Below, one piece after another: positions 9,960 through 17,740 of a stretch of 64,000 bases of DNA (positions are counted from its first letter, which is position 1; the number at the start of each line of letters is the position of its first letter). The position numbers were made by a program, and so were the translations under genes. Source of the DNA: Salipaludibacillus sp047795645 (GTDB lineage Bacteria; Bacillota; Bacilli; Bacillales; Salisediminibacteriaceae); NCBI RefSeq assembly GCF_047795645.1, contig NZ_CP181045.1, forward strand, positions 1,302,001 to 1,366,000, in the 5' to 3' direction. The notes under the pieces are model-generated. The model saw only the letters and a program-made list of their open reading frames with translations. It did not search any database and was not told where the DNA came from.

Positions 9960-9974
9960 GTTAATTGTATTAAC
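9960..9974. promoter_or_regulatory. Candidate operator overlapping the opuF -10 box
   Basis: Perfect inverted repeat GTTAAT-TGT-ATTAAC that contains the predicted -10 hexamer. A repressor bound here would block RNA polymerase. Osmoprotectant operons in Bacillaceae are known targets of MarR-type GbsR/OpcR repressors, but I cannot assign the binding protein. Confidence 0.4.
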
Positions 9975-9993
9975 TTAAATTCACTTAATACAA
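9964..9993 (-). promoter_or_regulatory. Predicted sigma-A promoter of opuFA-opuFB
   Basis: On the minus strand a -35 TTGTAT (9988-9993) and -10 TACAAT (9964-9969) are separated by 18 nt and lie about 55 nt upstream of the opuFA start. Prediction from sequence only. Confidence 0.5.
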
Positions 9994-10079
9994 AAAAACT
10001 AAACCTAGAAAAGCTTAATTAAAGCGTAGACTCACCTTAATAATAGTTTATATTATTTAGTTCAAATAACTTTAATTAA

Positions 10080-10114
10080 AAAAAGAAGCCACAAATTCGA
10101 TGATTTGTGACTTC
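10080..10114 (-). terminator. Terminator after the M32 carboxypeptidase gene
   Basis: GAAGCCACAAAT / ATTTGTGACTTC stem-loop. On the minus strand it is followed by a T run. Confidence 0.8.
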
Positions 10115-10124
10115 AAAAATAAAA

Positions 10125-11648
10125 TTAAAGGTCGATCTTGTATACTTCTCGATACTTTTCTTGTAAATAATTAATAAGGTGCTCAGGATTAATCCCTTCA
10201 CCTGTTGCATCTTTTAAAATTTCTAATGGCTTTTTACTTTTACCATATTGGTGTACGTGTTTTGTAAACCATTCTTTAATTGGTGCTAAGTCACCTTGTC
10301 TTAACTTATTATCATAATCCGCGATATCATGAAGCATCGCTTTCTTTAATTGTGCAGCGTAGACGTATCCAAGAGCATAAGAAGGGAAGTATCCAAAAGC
10401 TCCACTAGGCCAATGAACATCCTGTAGAACGCCTTCGCTATCATTCGATGGGCGCACGCCTAACATTTCTTCCATTTTATCGTTCCAAGCCTGAGGGAGA
10501 TCTGCAACTTCTAATTCTCCGTTTATTAACGCTTTCTCCAACTCATATCGTACAATGATATGAAGAGAGTAAGTCATTTCATCAGCTTCAATTCGAATAA
10601 GTGAAGGGCCAGCAACGTTTATACCTCGATAGAAAGTCTCTAAGTCAACGTCATCAAATTGATTTTCAGAATACTTTTTCAACAGATCATAGTATTTTTC
10701 CCAAAAAGCGAAGTTACGTCCAACGAAATTTTCCCAAAATAGAGATTGTGACTCGTGTATCCCCATGGATGTTCCAGTACAAAGCGGTGTACCGATGTAT
10801 TTCTCATCAATGTTCTGTTCATAAAGGGCATGACCACCTTCATGAATTGTTCCAAATACTGCCGTACGGAAATCACTTTCATCATACTTGGTTGTCACAC
10901 GAACATCTCCAGGATTTAGACCGATTGCAAATGGATGAACCGTTCTATCCAATCTACCAGCAGCAAAATCATATTGCATATTTTCAAGAATTTCACGACT
11001 AAGTGCTTCTTGTTTGTCGGCTGGGAAATGTTTAAACAAGAAATCAGTTTCAGGCTGATCTTTTGCTTCTGTCACTTGTTTCACTAGAGGAACGAGAGCT
11101 TCTTTTAATTTACCGAAAACGTCATCGATAATATCAACCGTAAGTCCTGGTTCATAATCGTCTAATAGCGCGTTATATTTATTACCCTCGTATCCTTTCC
11201 AATCGACATATTTCCGATTATAGGCAACAATTTTTTCTAAATACGGCTGAAATGACTTGAAGTCGCCATCATTCTTTGCAGACTCCCAAGCAACTTCAGC
11301 ATTGGAAGTAAGAACGACATAATCTTTAAATTCTTCTGGTGGGATATTTTCATATTTTATTAATTGGTTTTCACATTCTACTACCGTTGCTTTTGAAATA
11401 TCTGTTAGCTGAGTCCACTCTGATTCTTGACGTAAACTCGTTAGATAAGACTTCATTTCGCTTGATGTGGACATTCTAAATACTTCAGAAGAAATAGACC
11501 CTAATACTTCTGATCGCTGTGCTGCACCTTTTCTCGGGGCTCCTGTTCGTAAATCCCATGCTATTAAGCCTGCCGCCTCAGTATAATGGCTAATTTTCTT
11601 CACATAATCTAGAAAGTCTTGCTCATTTGTTGTTATTTCGCTTGTCAT
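10125..11648 (-). CDS. ypwA: Metallocarboxypeptidase, M32 family
   Basis: Cytoplasmic zinc carboxypeptidase of the M32 (Taq/Pfu) family, which removes C-terminal residues from peptides. The zinc motif HEGGH is in GTIHEGGHALYEQ at about residue 270. Other family signatures are visible: HPFAIGLNPGDVRVTTKY just before it, the GIHESQSLFWEN segment after it, and RIEADEMTYSLHIIVRYELE with the third zinc-ligand region. Length 507 aa matches B. subtilis YpwA (about 500). It is monocistronic, with its own terminator, and divergent from the yneR-like gene. Confidence 0.93.
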   Translation of the reverse strand: MTSEITTNEQDFLDYVKKISHYTEAAGLIAWDLRTGAPRKGAAQRSEVLGSISSEVFRMSTSSEMKSYLTSLRQESEWTQLTDISKATVVECENQLIKYENIPPEEFKDYVVLTSNAEVAWESAKNDGDFKSFQPYLEKIVAYNRKYVDWKGYEGNKYNALLDDYEPGLTVDIIDDVFGKLKEALVPLVKQVTEAKDQPETDFLFKHFPADKQEALSREILENMQYDFAAGRLDRTVHPFAIGLNPGDVRVTTKYDESDFRTAVFGTIHEGGHALYEQNIDEKYIGTPLCTGTSMGIHESQSLFWENFVGRNFAFWEKYYDLLKKYSENQFDDVDLETFYRGINVAGPSLIRIEADEMTYSLHIIVRYELEKALINGELEVADLPQAWNDKMEEMLGVRPSNDSEGVLQDVHWPSGAFGYFPSYALGYVYAAQLKKAMLHDIADYDNKLRQGDLAPIKEWFTKHVHQYGKSKKPLEILKDATGEGINPEHLINYLQEKYREVYKIDL

Positions 11649-11852
11649 TAATTATGCTCCTTCCGATTCGATATATTACGTAAATTTTACGGAATCCTTT
11701 AATTGAAGATCCGTACCTTTATCATACCTTTTTTTAATATGAAATTCATTAAGGTGATCTTGAAGCGGAATTTCTATTCGTTTGTTATACTTTAGTTAAA
11801 GTGCCCTCTATGACATGCTTCATCATGAAAAATCATGAAAGGAGAATTGAAA

Positions 11853-12155
11853 TTGAACCTAACGATTACAGATAATGCATCAACTTTTTATAAACAAGAA
11901 CTAAATCTATCAGAAGGGGATTCGCTCTCGTTTTTTGTACGAGTGGGCGGAGTTGGTTCCGGAGGTTTTTCTGTCGGCATTAGCTTCGGATTACCTGATA
12001 CAGATTATCGTAGTAAAGAACAGCATGGTATTTTCTTTTGTGTTGCAGAAGATGATCAGTGGTATTTCGACGGAATGGTCATTGATTACCAAGAAGATTA
12101 TGGTGAAGTTACTTTTGAAAATAAAAGATTGACAGATGTAATAAATCCAAACTAA
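11853..12155 (+). CDS. yneR: HesB/IscA-fold protein, YneR-like
   Basis: A 100-residue protein resembling YneR of the HesB/YadR/YfhF family. It has the beta-rich core SFFVRVGGVGSGGFSVGISFGLP and the later YFDGMVIDYQED region. It lacks the three cysteines used by genuine IscA/SufA scaffold proteins to hold iron-sulfur clusters, so cluster assembly should not be assumed. An upstream ATG at 11835 is in frame but sits inside the ribosome site AAAGGAG. I chose TTG at 11853, 8 nt after that site. It converges on moaA with a shared terminator. Confidence 0.75.
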   Translation: MNLTITDNASTFYKQELNLSEGDSLSFFVRVGGVGSGGFSVGISFGLPDTDYRSKEQHGIFFCVAEDDQWYFDGMVIDYQEDYGEVTFENKRLTDVINPN

Positions 12156-12187
12156 AAGCTGGAAGAACGTACTTCCAGCTTTTTTAA
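12154..12187. terminator. Bidirectional terminator between yneR and moaA
   Basis: Near-perfect stem AAAAGCTGGAAG / CTTCCAGCTTTT with a 6-nt loop and T runs in both directions, between two convergent genes. Confidence 0.88.
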
Positions 12188-12202
12188 TATTGATGTAAAG
12201 TA

Positions 12203-13222
12203 CTACCCTCCAATATGTGACATCTCAATTTTTTTAATTTGTTTTTTATCGGTATGTTTCAAACGTTCTGCTGAATATTGATCATCTCTGTTTTCCCAAA
12301 TATATTGAATATGCTTCGCTACTTCATCGTCACTTGCTCCTGAACGTAAAACATCACGGAGATCATGTCCATCAGATGCAAAGAGACAAGTAACTAGTTT
12401 ACCATCAGCGGACAACCGAGCTCTTGAACAGGTCGAACAAAATGCATCTGTTACTGATGAAATAATTCCGATCTCATGGCCATTCTCCTTGAACTTAAAA
12501 CGATTAGCGACTTCTCCTGTATAATTTGGATTAACAGGTTCAATAGGCATTTCTTCATTTATCATCGAGAAGATTTCTTTTTTACTGACTACGTGGTTTA
12601 GTTTCCAACCATTCGCATTGCCAACATCCATATATTCAATGTAACGAAGAATGACATTCGTGCCTTTGAAATAACGAGCCATTGGAAGAATATCGTCTTC
12701 GTTCATACCACGCTTAACGACCATATTCATCTTCACACCTAAACCTGCATCTTCAGCAGCTTCTATACCTTCTAATACTTTATTTACGCCTACATCACGT
12801 CCATTAATATAACGGAATTTCTCATCATCTAATGAATCAAGACTAATTGTTACTCTTTTTAACCCAGCCTCTTTTAGTTTTTTTGCGTGTAAGGGTAAAA
12901 GAGAGCCATTCGTTGTCATAGCAATATCATCTATTTCCTCAATTTGATTAAGCATCGCTATTAATCGAGAAACTTCGTGCCTCATTAATGGCTCTCCACC
13001 AGTGATTCTTAATTTCTGTATTCCTGCTCTTTTAGCTAATATGGTTGAAAGCCTCGTTATCTCTTCAAACGATAAGATCTCTTTTTTCGGTAAAAATTTA
13101 AAATCTTTATCAAAAATTTCTGCCGGCATGCAATAACGACATCGGAAATTACAACGGTCAGTTACGGAAATTCGCAAATCTCTTAACGGTCTCCCTAATT
13201 TATCTATCATGGAATGGTCCAT
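12203..13222 (-). CDS. moaA: GTP 3',8-cyclase, molybdenum cofactor biosynthesis
   Basis: Radical-SAM enzyme that converts GTP to 3',8-cyclo-7,8-dihydro-GTP, the first step of molybdopterin synthesis. The N-terminal cluster motif is Cys24-x3-Cys28-x2-Cys31 (TDRCNFRCRYCMP). The C-terminal second 4Fe-4S site is visible in DAFCSTCSRARLSADGKLVTCLF. The protein ends in Gly-Gly, as needed for activity. Length 339 aa is normal. GGGGG lies upstream of the ATG. No other moa or moe gene lies in the window, so the rest of the pathway must be encoded elsewhere. No molybdenum-cofactor riboswitch was seen in the 120 nt upstream. Confidence 0.95.
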   Translation of the reverse strand: MDHSMIDKLGRPLRDLRISVTDRCNFRCRYCMPAEIFDKDFKFLPKKEILSFEEITRLSTILAKRAGIQKLRITGGEPLMRHEVSRLIAMLNQIEEIDDIAMTTNGSLLPLHAKKLKEAGLKRVTISLDSLDDEKFRYINGRDVGVNKVLEGIEAAEDAGLGVKMNMVVKRGMNEDDILPMARYFKGTNVILRYIEYMDVGNANGWKLNHVVSKKEIFSMINEEMPIEPVNPNYTGEVANRFKFKENGHEIGIISSVTDAFCSTCSRARLSADGKLVTCLFASDGHDLRDVLRSGASDDEVAKHIQYIWENRDDQYSAERLKHTDKKQIKKIEMSHIGG

Positions 13223-13343
13223 ACAAACAACCCCCTATACTCCTCATTATACGTTGTTACAAATTTGAAGTACAAGGGGTTCTGGCCATGTTTCTTAATT
13301 TTACAATAACTTTACGTTGTGATTATCTTGTTTCCATATAAAA

Positions 13344-13586
13344 TTATTCTCTCGCCTCGTCGATTTGGTGTGACAATCGATTAATCATTGTCGTTGAATG
13401 TTGCCAAGACTCATGATCCATATTAGACATCTTCGCACGTTCTAATTGTTCGTTTGCAGCAGTCAATGCTTTAACGGCATTATCTAATTGTTCCTCATCC
13501 ATTGTTCTTGTAGCCTGCCCAACGGTTCTTTCTGCAGCTCTAATGGCTAATTCTATTTGTTCAATATTTTGGTAATCTTCTGTCAT
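13344..13586 (-). CDS. Small protein resembling DUF2564
   Basis: An 80-residue, highly charged, probably all-helical protein (MTEDYQNIEQIELAIRAAER, then alternating Ala/Glu/Lys heptads), resembling the DUF2564 family of Bacillus. Function unknown. The longer reading frame begins at 13685, but the internal ATG at 13586 has GGAGAAAGGGTGG just upstream and starts where the conserved part begins. Its upstream side faces the 53-bp tandem repeat array. Confidence 0.65.
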   Translation of the reverse strand: MTEDYQNIEQIELAIRAAERTVGQATRTMDEEQLDNAVKALTAANEQLERAKMSNMDHESWQHSTTMINRLSHQIDEARE

Positions 13587-13786
13587 GTCTACCACCCTTT
13601 CTCCATAATTGAAAGACATATGTAGTATATGATGGTAAATGGCTAAATATTCTAAAAGAAAAACCTTTAGAGAGTAGACATTCAATTGTTAAGTAAAAAG
13701 TTTGTGGAGTACCTTCAGCACGAGACCGTTCACCTTCTGCTGTATTTATTCTAATTCTTCTTTCGTACTGTATAAGTTGGCTCCTC

Positions 13787-14445
13787 TTGTTACCCTTCTC
13801 TCCATTTTCCTGCTCGCATTGGGCACAAGACGCTTTCTCTTGTTACCCTTCTTTTCATATTTCTGCTCGCATTGGACACAAGACGCTTTCTCTTGTTACC
13901 CTTCTTTTCATATTTCTGCTCGCATTGGGCACAAGACGCTCTCTCTTGTTACCCTTCTTTCCATTTTCCTGCTAGCATTGGGCACAAGACGCTTTCTCTT
14001 GTTACCCTTCTTTTCATATTTCTGCTCGCATTGGGCACAAGACGCTCTCTCTTGTTACCCTTCTTTCCATTTTCTTGCTCGCATTGGGCACAAGACGCTT
14101 TCTCTTGTTACCCTTCTCTCCATTTTCCTGCTCGCATTGGGCACAAGACGCTTTCTCTTGTTACCCTTCTCTCCATTTTCCTGCTCGCATTGGGCACAAG
14201 ACGCTTTCTCTTGTTACCCTTCTTTTCATATTTCTGCTCGCATTGGGCACAAGACCCTCTCTCTTGTTACCCTTCTTTCCATTTTCCTGCTAGCATTGGG
14301 CACAAGACGCTTCTTCTTGTTACCCTTCTTTCCATTTTCCTGCTAGCATTGGGCACAAGACGCTTCTTCTTGTTACCCTTCTTTTCATATTTCAGCTCGC
14401 ATTGGGCACAAGACTCTCCTTCTTTTGCCCCCTTCTTTTCAAGAC
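13787..14445. repeat. Array of twelve 53-bp tandem repeats plus one decayed copy
   Basis: Units begin with TTGTTACCC at 13787, 13840, 13893, 13946, 13999, 14052, 14105, 14158, 14211, 14264, 14317 and 14370, an exact 53-bp period. A degenerate thirteenth copy starts near 14423. Each unit contains GCATTGGGCACAAGACGC. The junction between units forms a dyad: GGGCACAAGA, a 7-nt loop, TCTTGTTACCC. Two sub-variants occur, one with CCATTTTCC and one with TCATATTTC before TGCTCGC. The plus strand is pyrimidine-rich and nearly free of stop codons in all three frames, which creates long but spurious open frames. The array lies between ypsC and the DUF2564-like gene, both on the minus strand. Confidence 0.97.
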
Positions 14446-14470
14446 AGCTCTTCTCCACTCCCCAATAAAT

Positions 14471-14511
14471 ACAAAAGAGACTATCACCAAAAATACTTTT
14501 GGGACAGCCTC
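14471..14511 (-). terminator. Imperfect terminator after ypsC
   Basis: On the minus strand GAGGCTGTCCCAAAAG pairs imperfectly with TTTTTGGTGATAGTCTC and is followed by TTTTGT. The GAGGCTGTCCCAAAAG arm looks like a partly decayed Bacillus-type terminator. Confidence 0.55.
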
Positions 14512-14528
14512 TATCTATTATCTTAAAT

Positions 14529-15668
14529 TTATTTTTTTCGAGGTCGTTTACCCCAAAATTGATAAAAATCGGTCTTTATGTTGCCATTATAAAGTTTCCG
14601 TTTCTTTGTCGCTTTTGCGCCATACAGTTTCTCAAAATGCGGGTGGGACGTGATAATATAAACAGACCAAGTATCCATCGGTCGAAGTACTCGACCTAAT
14701 TCTCGATACAAATTCTCTGCATATGATTTATCTTTCATCCGGTCCCCATAAGGTGGGTTTCCGATAACAACACCAGATTCATCTTCCGTAGAGAAGTCAC
14801 TTATCTGAATTTGCTTGAAACGAAGTGCATCTGGAAAACCTGCTTCTTTAGCATTATTTTGCGCCAATTCAATCATTGTATGGTCAACGTCTCCACCAAT
14901 GATTTGCAATGGTTGGTCGTACTTTGCTACATCCTCTGCTTCTTCCTGTACTTCATCAATCCATTTCTGTTCAAACCAATTCCAATTCTCGAAAGCGAAA
15001 GTGCGATTAATACCAGGCGCGATATTTTGACCAATCATCGCTGCCTCAATTGGGATCGTCCCTGAACCACAAAAAGGATCATACAGCGGTTTGTCCGCGT
15101 TCCAATTTGTCAGTTGGATCAATGCTGCTGCTAACGTTTCTTTCAGGGGGGCCTCATTATGCAAATAACGGTATCCTCGTTTATGTAGACCTGTTCCACT
15201 CGTATCAATTGTTAAGCTGGCAATGTCTTTATGAATAGCTACTTCAATTCGTTGAAACGCACCTATTTCTTCAAACCATTCTATATGGTAACTTTTCTTT
15301 AAACTTTCAACAACTGCTTTTTTCACAATAGCTTGACAGTCAGGAACACTGTACAACCGTGATTTAACAGACCGGCCAATAACGGGGAATTCTGAATCCT
15401 CAGAAATAAAGTCTGCCCATGGTAAAGCTTTTGTTTGTTCAAATAATTCTTCAAAACTTACTGCATTAAATTCCCCAACTAGAATTTTAACTCTATCCGC
15501 TGTTCGTAGCCATAAATTAGCACGCGCAATTGCTTTAAAATCAGCTTCAAATATGACTTTTCCGTTTTCAACCGTCACATCCTTATAGCCTAACTGACGC
15601 ACCTCATTCGCTACAATTGCTTCTAAACCCATTGCTGCCGTGGCAATTAATGTTATTTTATTCATCAT
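14529..15668 (-). CDS. ypsC: THUMP-domain class I RNA methyltransferase, YpsC-like
   Basis: SAM-dependent methyltransferase of the RlmL N-terminal/YpsC group, which methylates guanine N2 in RNA in related proteins; the target base here is not proven. Residues ~1-155 carry the THUMP-containing RNA-binding region (ending near FQRIEVAIHKDIASLTIDTS). The remaining part is a Rossmann methyltransferase with DPFCGSGTIPIEAAMIG (motif I) and the N2-guanine signature NPPYGDRM (motif IV). Length 379 aa is normal. AAAGGA precedes two adjacent ATGs. It lies next to rnpB and gpsB as in B. subtilis. Confidence 0.9.
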   Translation of the reverse strand: MMNKITLIATAAMGLEAIVANEVRQLGYKDVTVENGKVIFEADFKAIARANLWLRTADRVKILVGEFNAVSFEELFEQTKALPWADFISEDSEFPVIGRSVKSRLYSVPDCQAIVKKAVVESLKKSYHIEWFEEIGAFQRIEVAIHKDIASLTIDTSGTGLHKRGYRYLHNEAPLKETLAAALIQLTNWNADKPLYDPFCGSGTIPIEAAMIGQNIAPGINRTFAFENWNWFEQKWIDEVQEEAEDVAKYDQPLQIIGGDVDHTMIELAQNNAKEAGFPDALRFKQIQISDFSTEDESGVVIGNPPYGDRMKDKSYAENLYRELGRVLRPMDTWSVYIITSHPHFEKLYGAKATKKRKLYNGNIKTDFYQFWGKRPRKK

Positions 15669-15720
15669 AATCAGTCCTTTCTAAACCCATTTATAGTATA
15701 CATTATGTATTAACAAAAAG

Positions 15721-15753
15721 TAAAAGCTCCACGATGGTAACCATCGTGGAGCC
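15721..15753 (-). terminator. Terminator of rnpB
   Basis: Perfect 12-bp stem GCTCCACGATGG / CCATCGTGGAGC with a TAA loop, followed by TTTTA on the minus strand. It lies about 18 nt beyond the RNase P RNA 3' end. Confidence 0.9.
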
Positions 15754-15770
15754 GAAACTTTAATAAAAAA

Positions 15771-16181
15771 GACGCCATTTGTGTTTTGTAAGCCATGTTC
15801 TGTCCCTCTGGTACTGCAAACGGGAGTCATCCCTCGTACGGAGGTGGTAATCATCTGTCTACAGAATTATCTGTCCCTTGGTCCGTTGAATTCCTTCTCA
15901 AGGGTTCCCCTACCTTATTTTGGGTTTCTCACTCGTGGGGTTTACCTCGTTCCACTCTGTTCGTTTCCCAACAGACTCCGTCACTGTGGCACTTTCAAGG
16001 ATCTTTTACCATATTCAAGAGAACGTAGGTAAGTCTCCTGCCGTTAGCCTGTTAAACAGACTCCCCTGACTTATGACTTCATCAGGCACGAACACTACAA
16101 TCAATCTCAGATTGTGTGAGCATGGACTTTCCTCAACATCAAAATGATGCAGCGATTACCCAAACACAAATAGATGTCGTC
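15771..16181 (-). ncRNA. rnpB: RNase P RNA, Bacillus (class B) type
   Basis: Catalytic RNA of ribonuclease P, which matures tRNA 5' ends. Read on the minus strand it shows the universally conserved core in order: GGGTAATCGCTGCA, GAGGAAAGTCCATGCTC, GTGTTCGTGCC, GTCATAAG, ACGGCAGG, CCTTGAAAGTGCCACAGTGACG, GAGTGGAACGAGGTAAACCCC, GAGAAACCCA, GGTAGGGGAACC, GGAATTCAACGGA, and the 3' ACATGGCTTACA. These follow the B. subtilis class B layout. The ends are inferred from pairing of ATTTGTGTTT with AAACACAAAT (helix P1), giving about 411 nt; the exact ends may be a few bases off. Confidence 0.95.
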
Positions 16182-16222
16182 TAAACAACACTATATATCA
16201 TACCACATTTATATCGAAAAAA

Positions 16223-16630
16223 TCAATCGGATAATTTATCCAATGAAAGTTGAATTGCACGTTTGGCCAACAAATCTGCCTCTTTATTAGATTTTTTTGG
16301 AATCCATTTGATAAATACATGCTCAAAGTGATTGTTTATATTCGTTAAAATCGTCAAAAGCAAAGGACGAAATGTCGGGTTTTTTACATATTCTTTTTCG
16401 ATAGCATCTACAACTACTTTTGAATCCGAGCGGATTGAAATAATTGAGAATTGGTGATCGCGACAAATATCTAGCCCTCTAATACACGCATGAAATTCTG
16501 CTTGATGATTGGACATCTCACTTAAAGGAAACGCATGTCGTATAAGGTTTCCGTTCCCTTTAATAAATACTCCAGCACCTGATGGACCAGGATCACCAGC
16601 ACTTGCACCATCAATATAAACTTCAATCAA
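16223..16630 (-). CDS. RNase H-family protein
   Basis: A 135-residue RNase HI-like protein of the reverse-transcriptase-like group (YpdQ/YpeP type). The acidic catalytic set is visible: Asp7 in EVYIDGAS, Glu45 in NHQAEFHA, the Asp in IRSDSKVVVDAI, and the last Asp in KSNKEADLLAKRA. The active site is therefore complete and RNA:DNA hybrid cleavage is plausible, but some relatives in Bacillus show no measurable activity. It starts at a TTG preceded by GAAGGAG. It lies between rnpB and gpsB. Confidence 0.82.
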   Translation of the reverse strand: MIEVYIDGASAGDPGPSGAGVFIKGNGNLIRHAFPLSEMSNHQAEFHACIRGLDICRDHQFSIISIRSDSKVVVDAIEKEYVKNPTFRPLLLTILTNINNHFEHVFIKWIPKKSNKEADLLAKRAIQLSLDKLSD

Positions 16631-16660
16631 ATGGTGGTCTCCTTCCTCACGTTTGTTCCA

Positions 16661-16975
16661 TCAATCGTAAAGTTTACTACCAAAAACGTGTTTTTCTAAA
16701 TTAGATAATCTACGAAGAATATCATAATTCGTGTTACCTGTTGACGGTTGAGCTGGTTGTTTGCGTGTTTGTTCATTTAAAGTTGTTGTTTCTTTCTTTA
16801 ATCGTTCTGTCTCTTTTTCCAACCAATCGATCCTATTTTCGAATGCTTCATAATCTTTAATAATATCATCAAGAAATTGATCTACTTCATCTTGGTTGTA
16901 CCCACGCATGCTCGTTTTAAAATCTTTTTCATAAATCTCATTTTTAGAAAGTTTAGAGACTTGTTTTTTATCCAT
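16661..16975 (-). CDS. gpsB: Cell division adaptor GpsB
   Basis: GpsB is a DivIVA-like membrane-associated adaptor that helps shuttle the penicillin-binding protein PBP1 between side wall and septum. The 104-residue product has the N-terminal lipid/PBP-binding segment (LSKNEIYEKDFKTSMRGYNQ, then DEVDQFLDDIIKDY), a central coiled coil (residues ~40-70), a Pro/Gln linker and a C-terminal oligomerisation helix ending DILRRLSNLEKHVFGSKLYD. These match the B. subtilis protein throughout. It is transcribed towards the RNase H gene and rnpB, with ypsA upstream. Confidence 0.94.
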   Translation of the reverse strand: MDKKQVSKLSKNEIYEKDFKTSMRGYNQDEVDQFLDDIIKDYEAFENRIDWLEKETERLKKETTTLNEQTRKQPAQPSTGNTNYDILRRLSNLEKHVFGSKLYD

Positions 16976-17036
16976 TATTGTTCACCTCATATGTACATTT
17001 CATTTAGTCTTATTTTTTCAGACAACTGTGCTCTTG

Positions 17037-17600
17037 TCAATTCCAGCTTTCGTCTTCCAGTAGTTCTCGTATCATATCTTCAATGTCATCAGGAGTTAAA
17101 TAGAAGATTGGGTAGGTCTTTTGGCTTTGTTTTTTTAGAGCAGATTCTAGAAAAAATTTAGGTGTCCCTTCTGTCTCTTCATCATATAATACGAGAGAAG
17201 CTTCACTTTTCTCCACAACGAATTGATTCTTTAATCTTAGTTGTGCAGGGCTTTCATACTTACGTTTCGTAATAAAATCTTTGTAATCACTTTGGTTCCA
17301 AACACTGAAATACAACTTTTTAACAGCTTCTTGAAATTTCTCTTCTTGTTCAAAAAATGGTGCTAAAGTTGCCACTTTTAAATCAGGGTACTGATCTTTT
17401 AAATTGATCGCAGCTTCTGCCGCCCATAATTCCACTCCTGGTTGACCACTTGTTATAATCCACTTAATGTCATATTCTTCTTTTAATTGAGCAATTTTTT
17501 TGGATAGAGCTTTTTTCAAATAAGGTAATTGCTCATGTTTTTCATTAAAGATTCCTATTTCATGTGGTTTATAGCCAGTTATTGCGAGTACATCATACAT
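17037..17600 (-). CDS. ypsA: YpsA, SLOG-fold protein (DUF1273)
   Basis: A 187-residue cytoplasmic protein of the YpsA/DUF1273 family, a SLOG-superfamily Rossmann fold thought to bind a nucleotide-derived ligand. In B. subtilis it influences cell division. It starts with LAITGYKPHEIGIF and has IKWIITSGQPGVELWAAEAA, the conserved glycine-rich ligand loop, then ASLVLYDEETEGTPKFFLE. It is adjacent to gpsB, as in B. subtilis, which supports a shared role in division. Confidence 0.9.
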   Translation of the reverse strand: MYDVLAITGYKPHEIGIFNEKHEQLPYLKKALSKKIAQLKEEYDIKWIITSGQPGVELWAAEAAINLKDQYPDLKVATLAPFFEQEEKFQEAVKKLYFSVWNQSDYKDFITKRKYESPAQLRLKNQFVVEKSEASLVLYDEETEGTPKFFLESALKKQSQKTYPIFYLTPDDIEDMIRELLEDESWN

Positions 17601-17689
17601 GAGATAACGGACTCCTCTCTTGCATACTTACATTTCATTGTAGAACAAAAATGCCGGAAAGGCTAAACAAACTTTGCTATCGACATATA

Positions 17690-17728
17690 TTTACAAAAAA
17701 GAGCGAACCAGCATAGAACTGATTCGCT
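17690..17728 (-). terminator. Terminator after cotD
   Basis: GCGAACCAG / CTGATTCGC stem with a 7-nt loop. On the minus strand it is followed by TCTTTTTTG. Confidence 0.78.
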
Positions 17729-17740
17729 ACTTCATTGGAA

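Noticed and set aside
13223..13343. Molybdenum-cofactor riboswitch upstream of moaA
   Set aside because: The gap is short and none of the conserved riboswitch stems could be found.
13787..14445. CRISPR array
   Set aside because: Units are contiguous and nearly identical over the full 53 bp. There are no unique spacers and no cas genes nearby.
13702..14468. Open frames of 198-214 codons on the plus strand through the tandem repeats
   Set aside because: They exist because the 53-bp unit contains almost no stop codons in any plus frame. They overlap each other in different frames and lack ribosome sites.
15781..16032. Two overlapping open frames of about 80 codons
   Set aside because: They lie entirely within the RNase P RNA gene.
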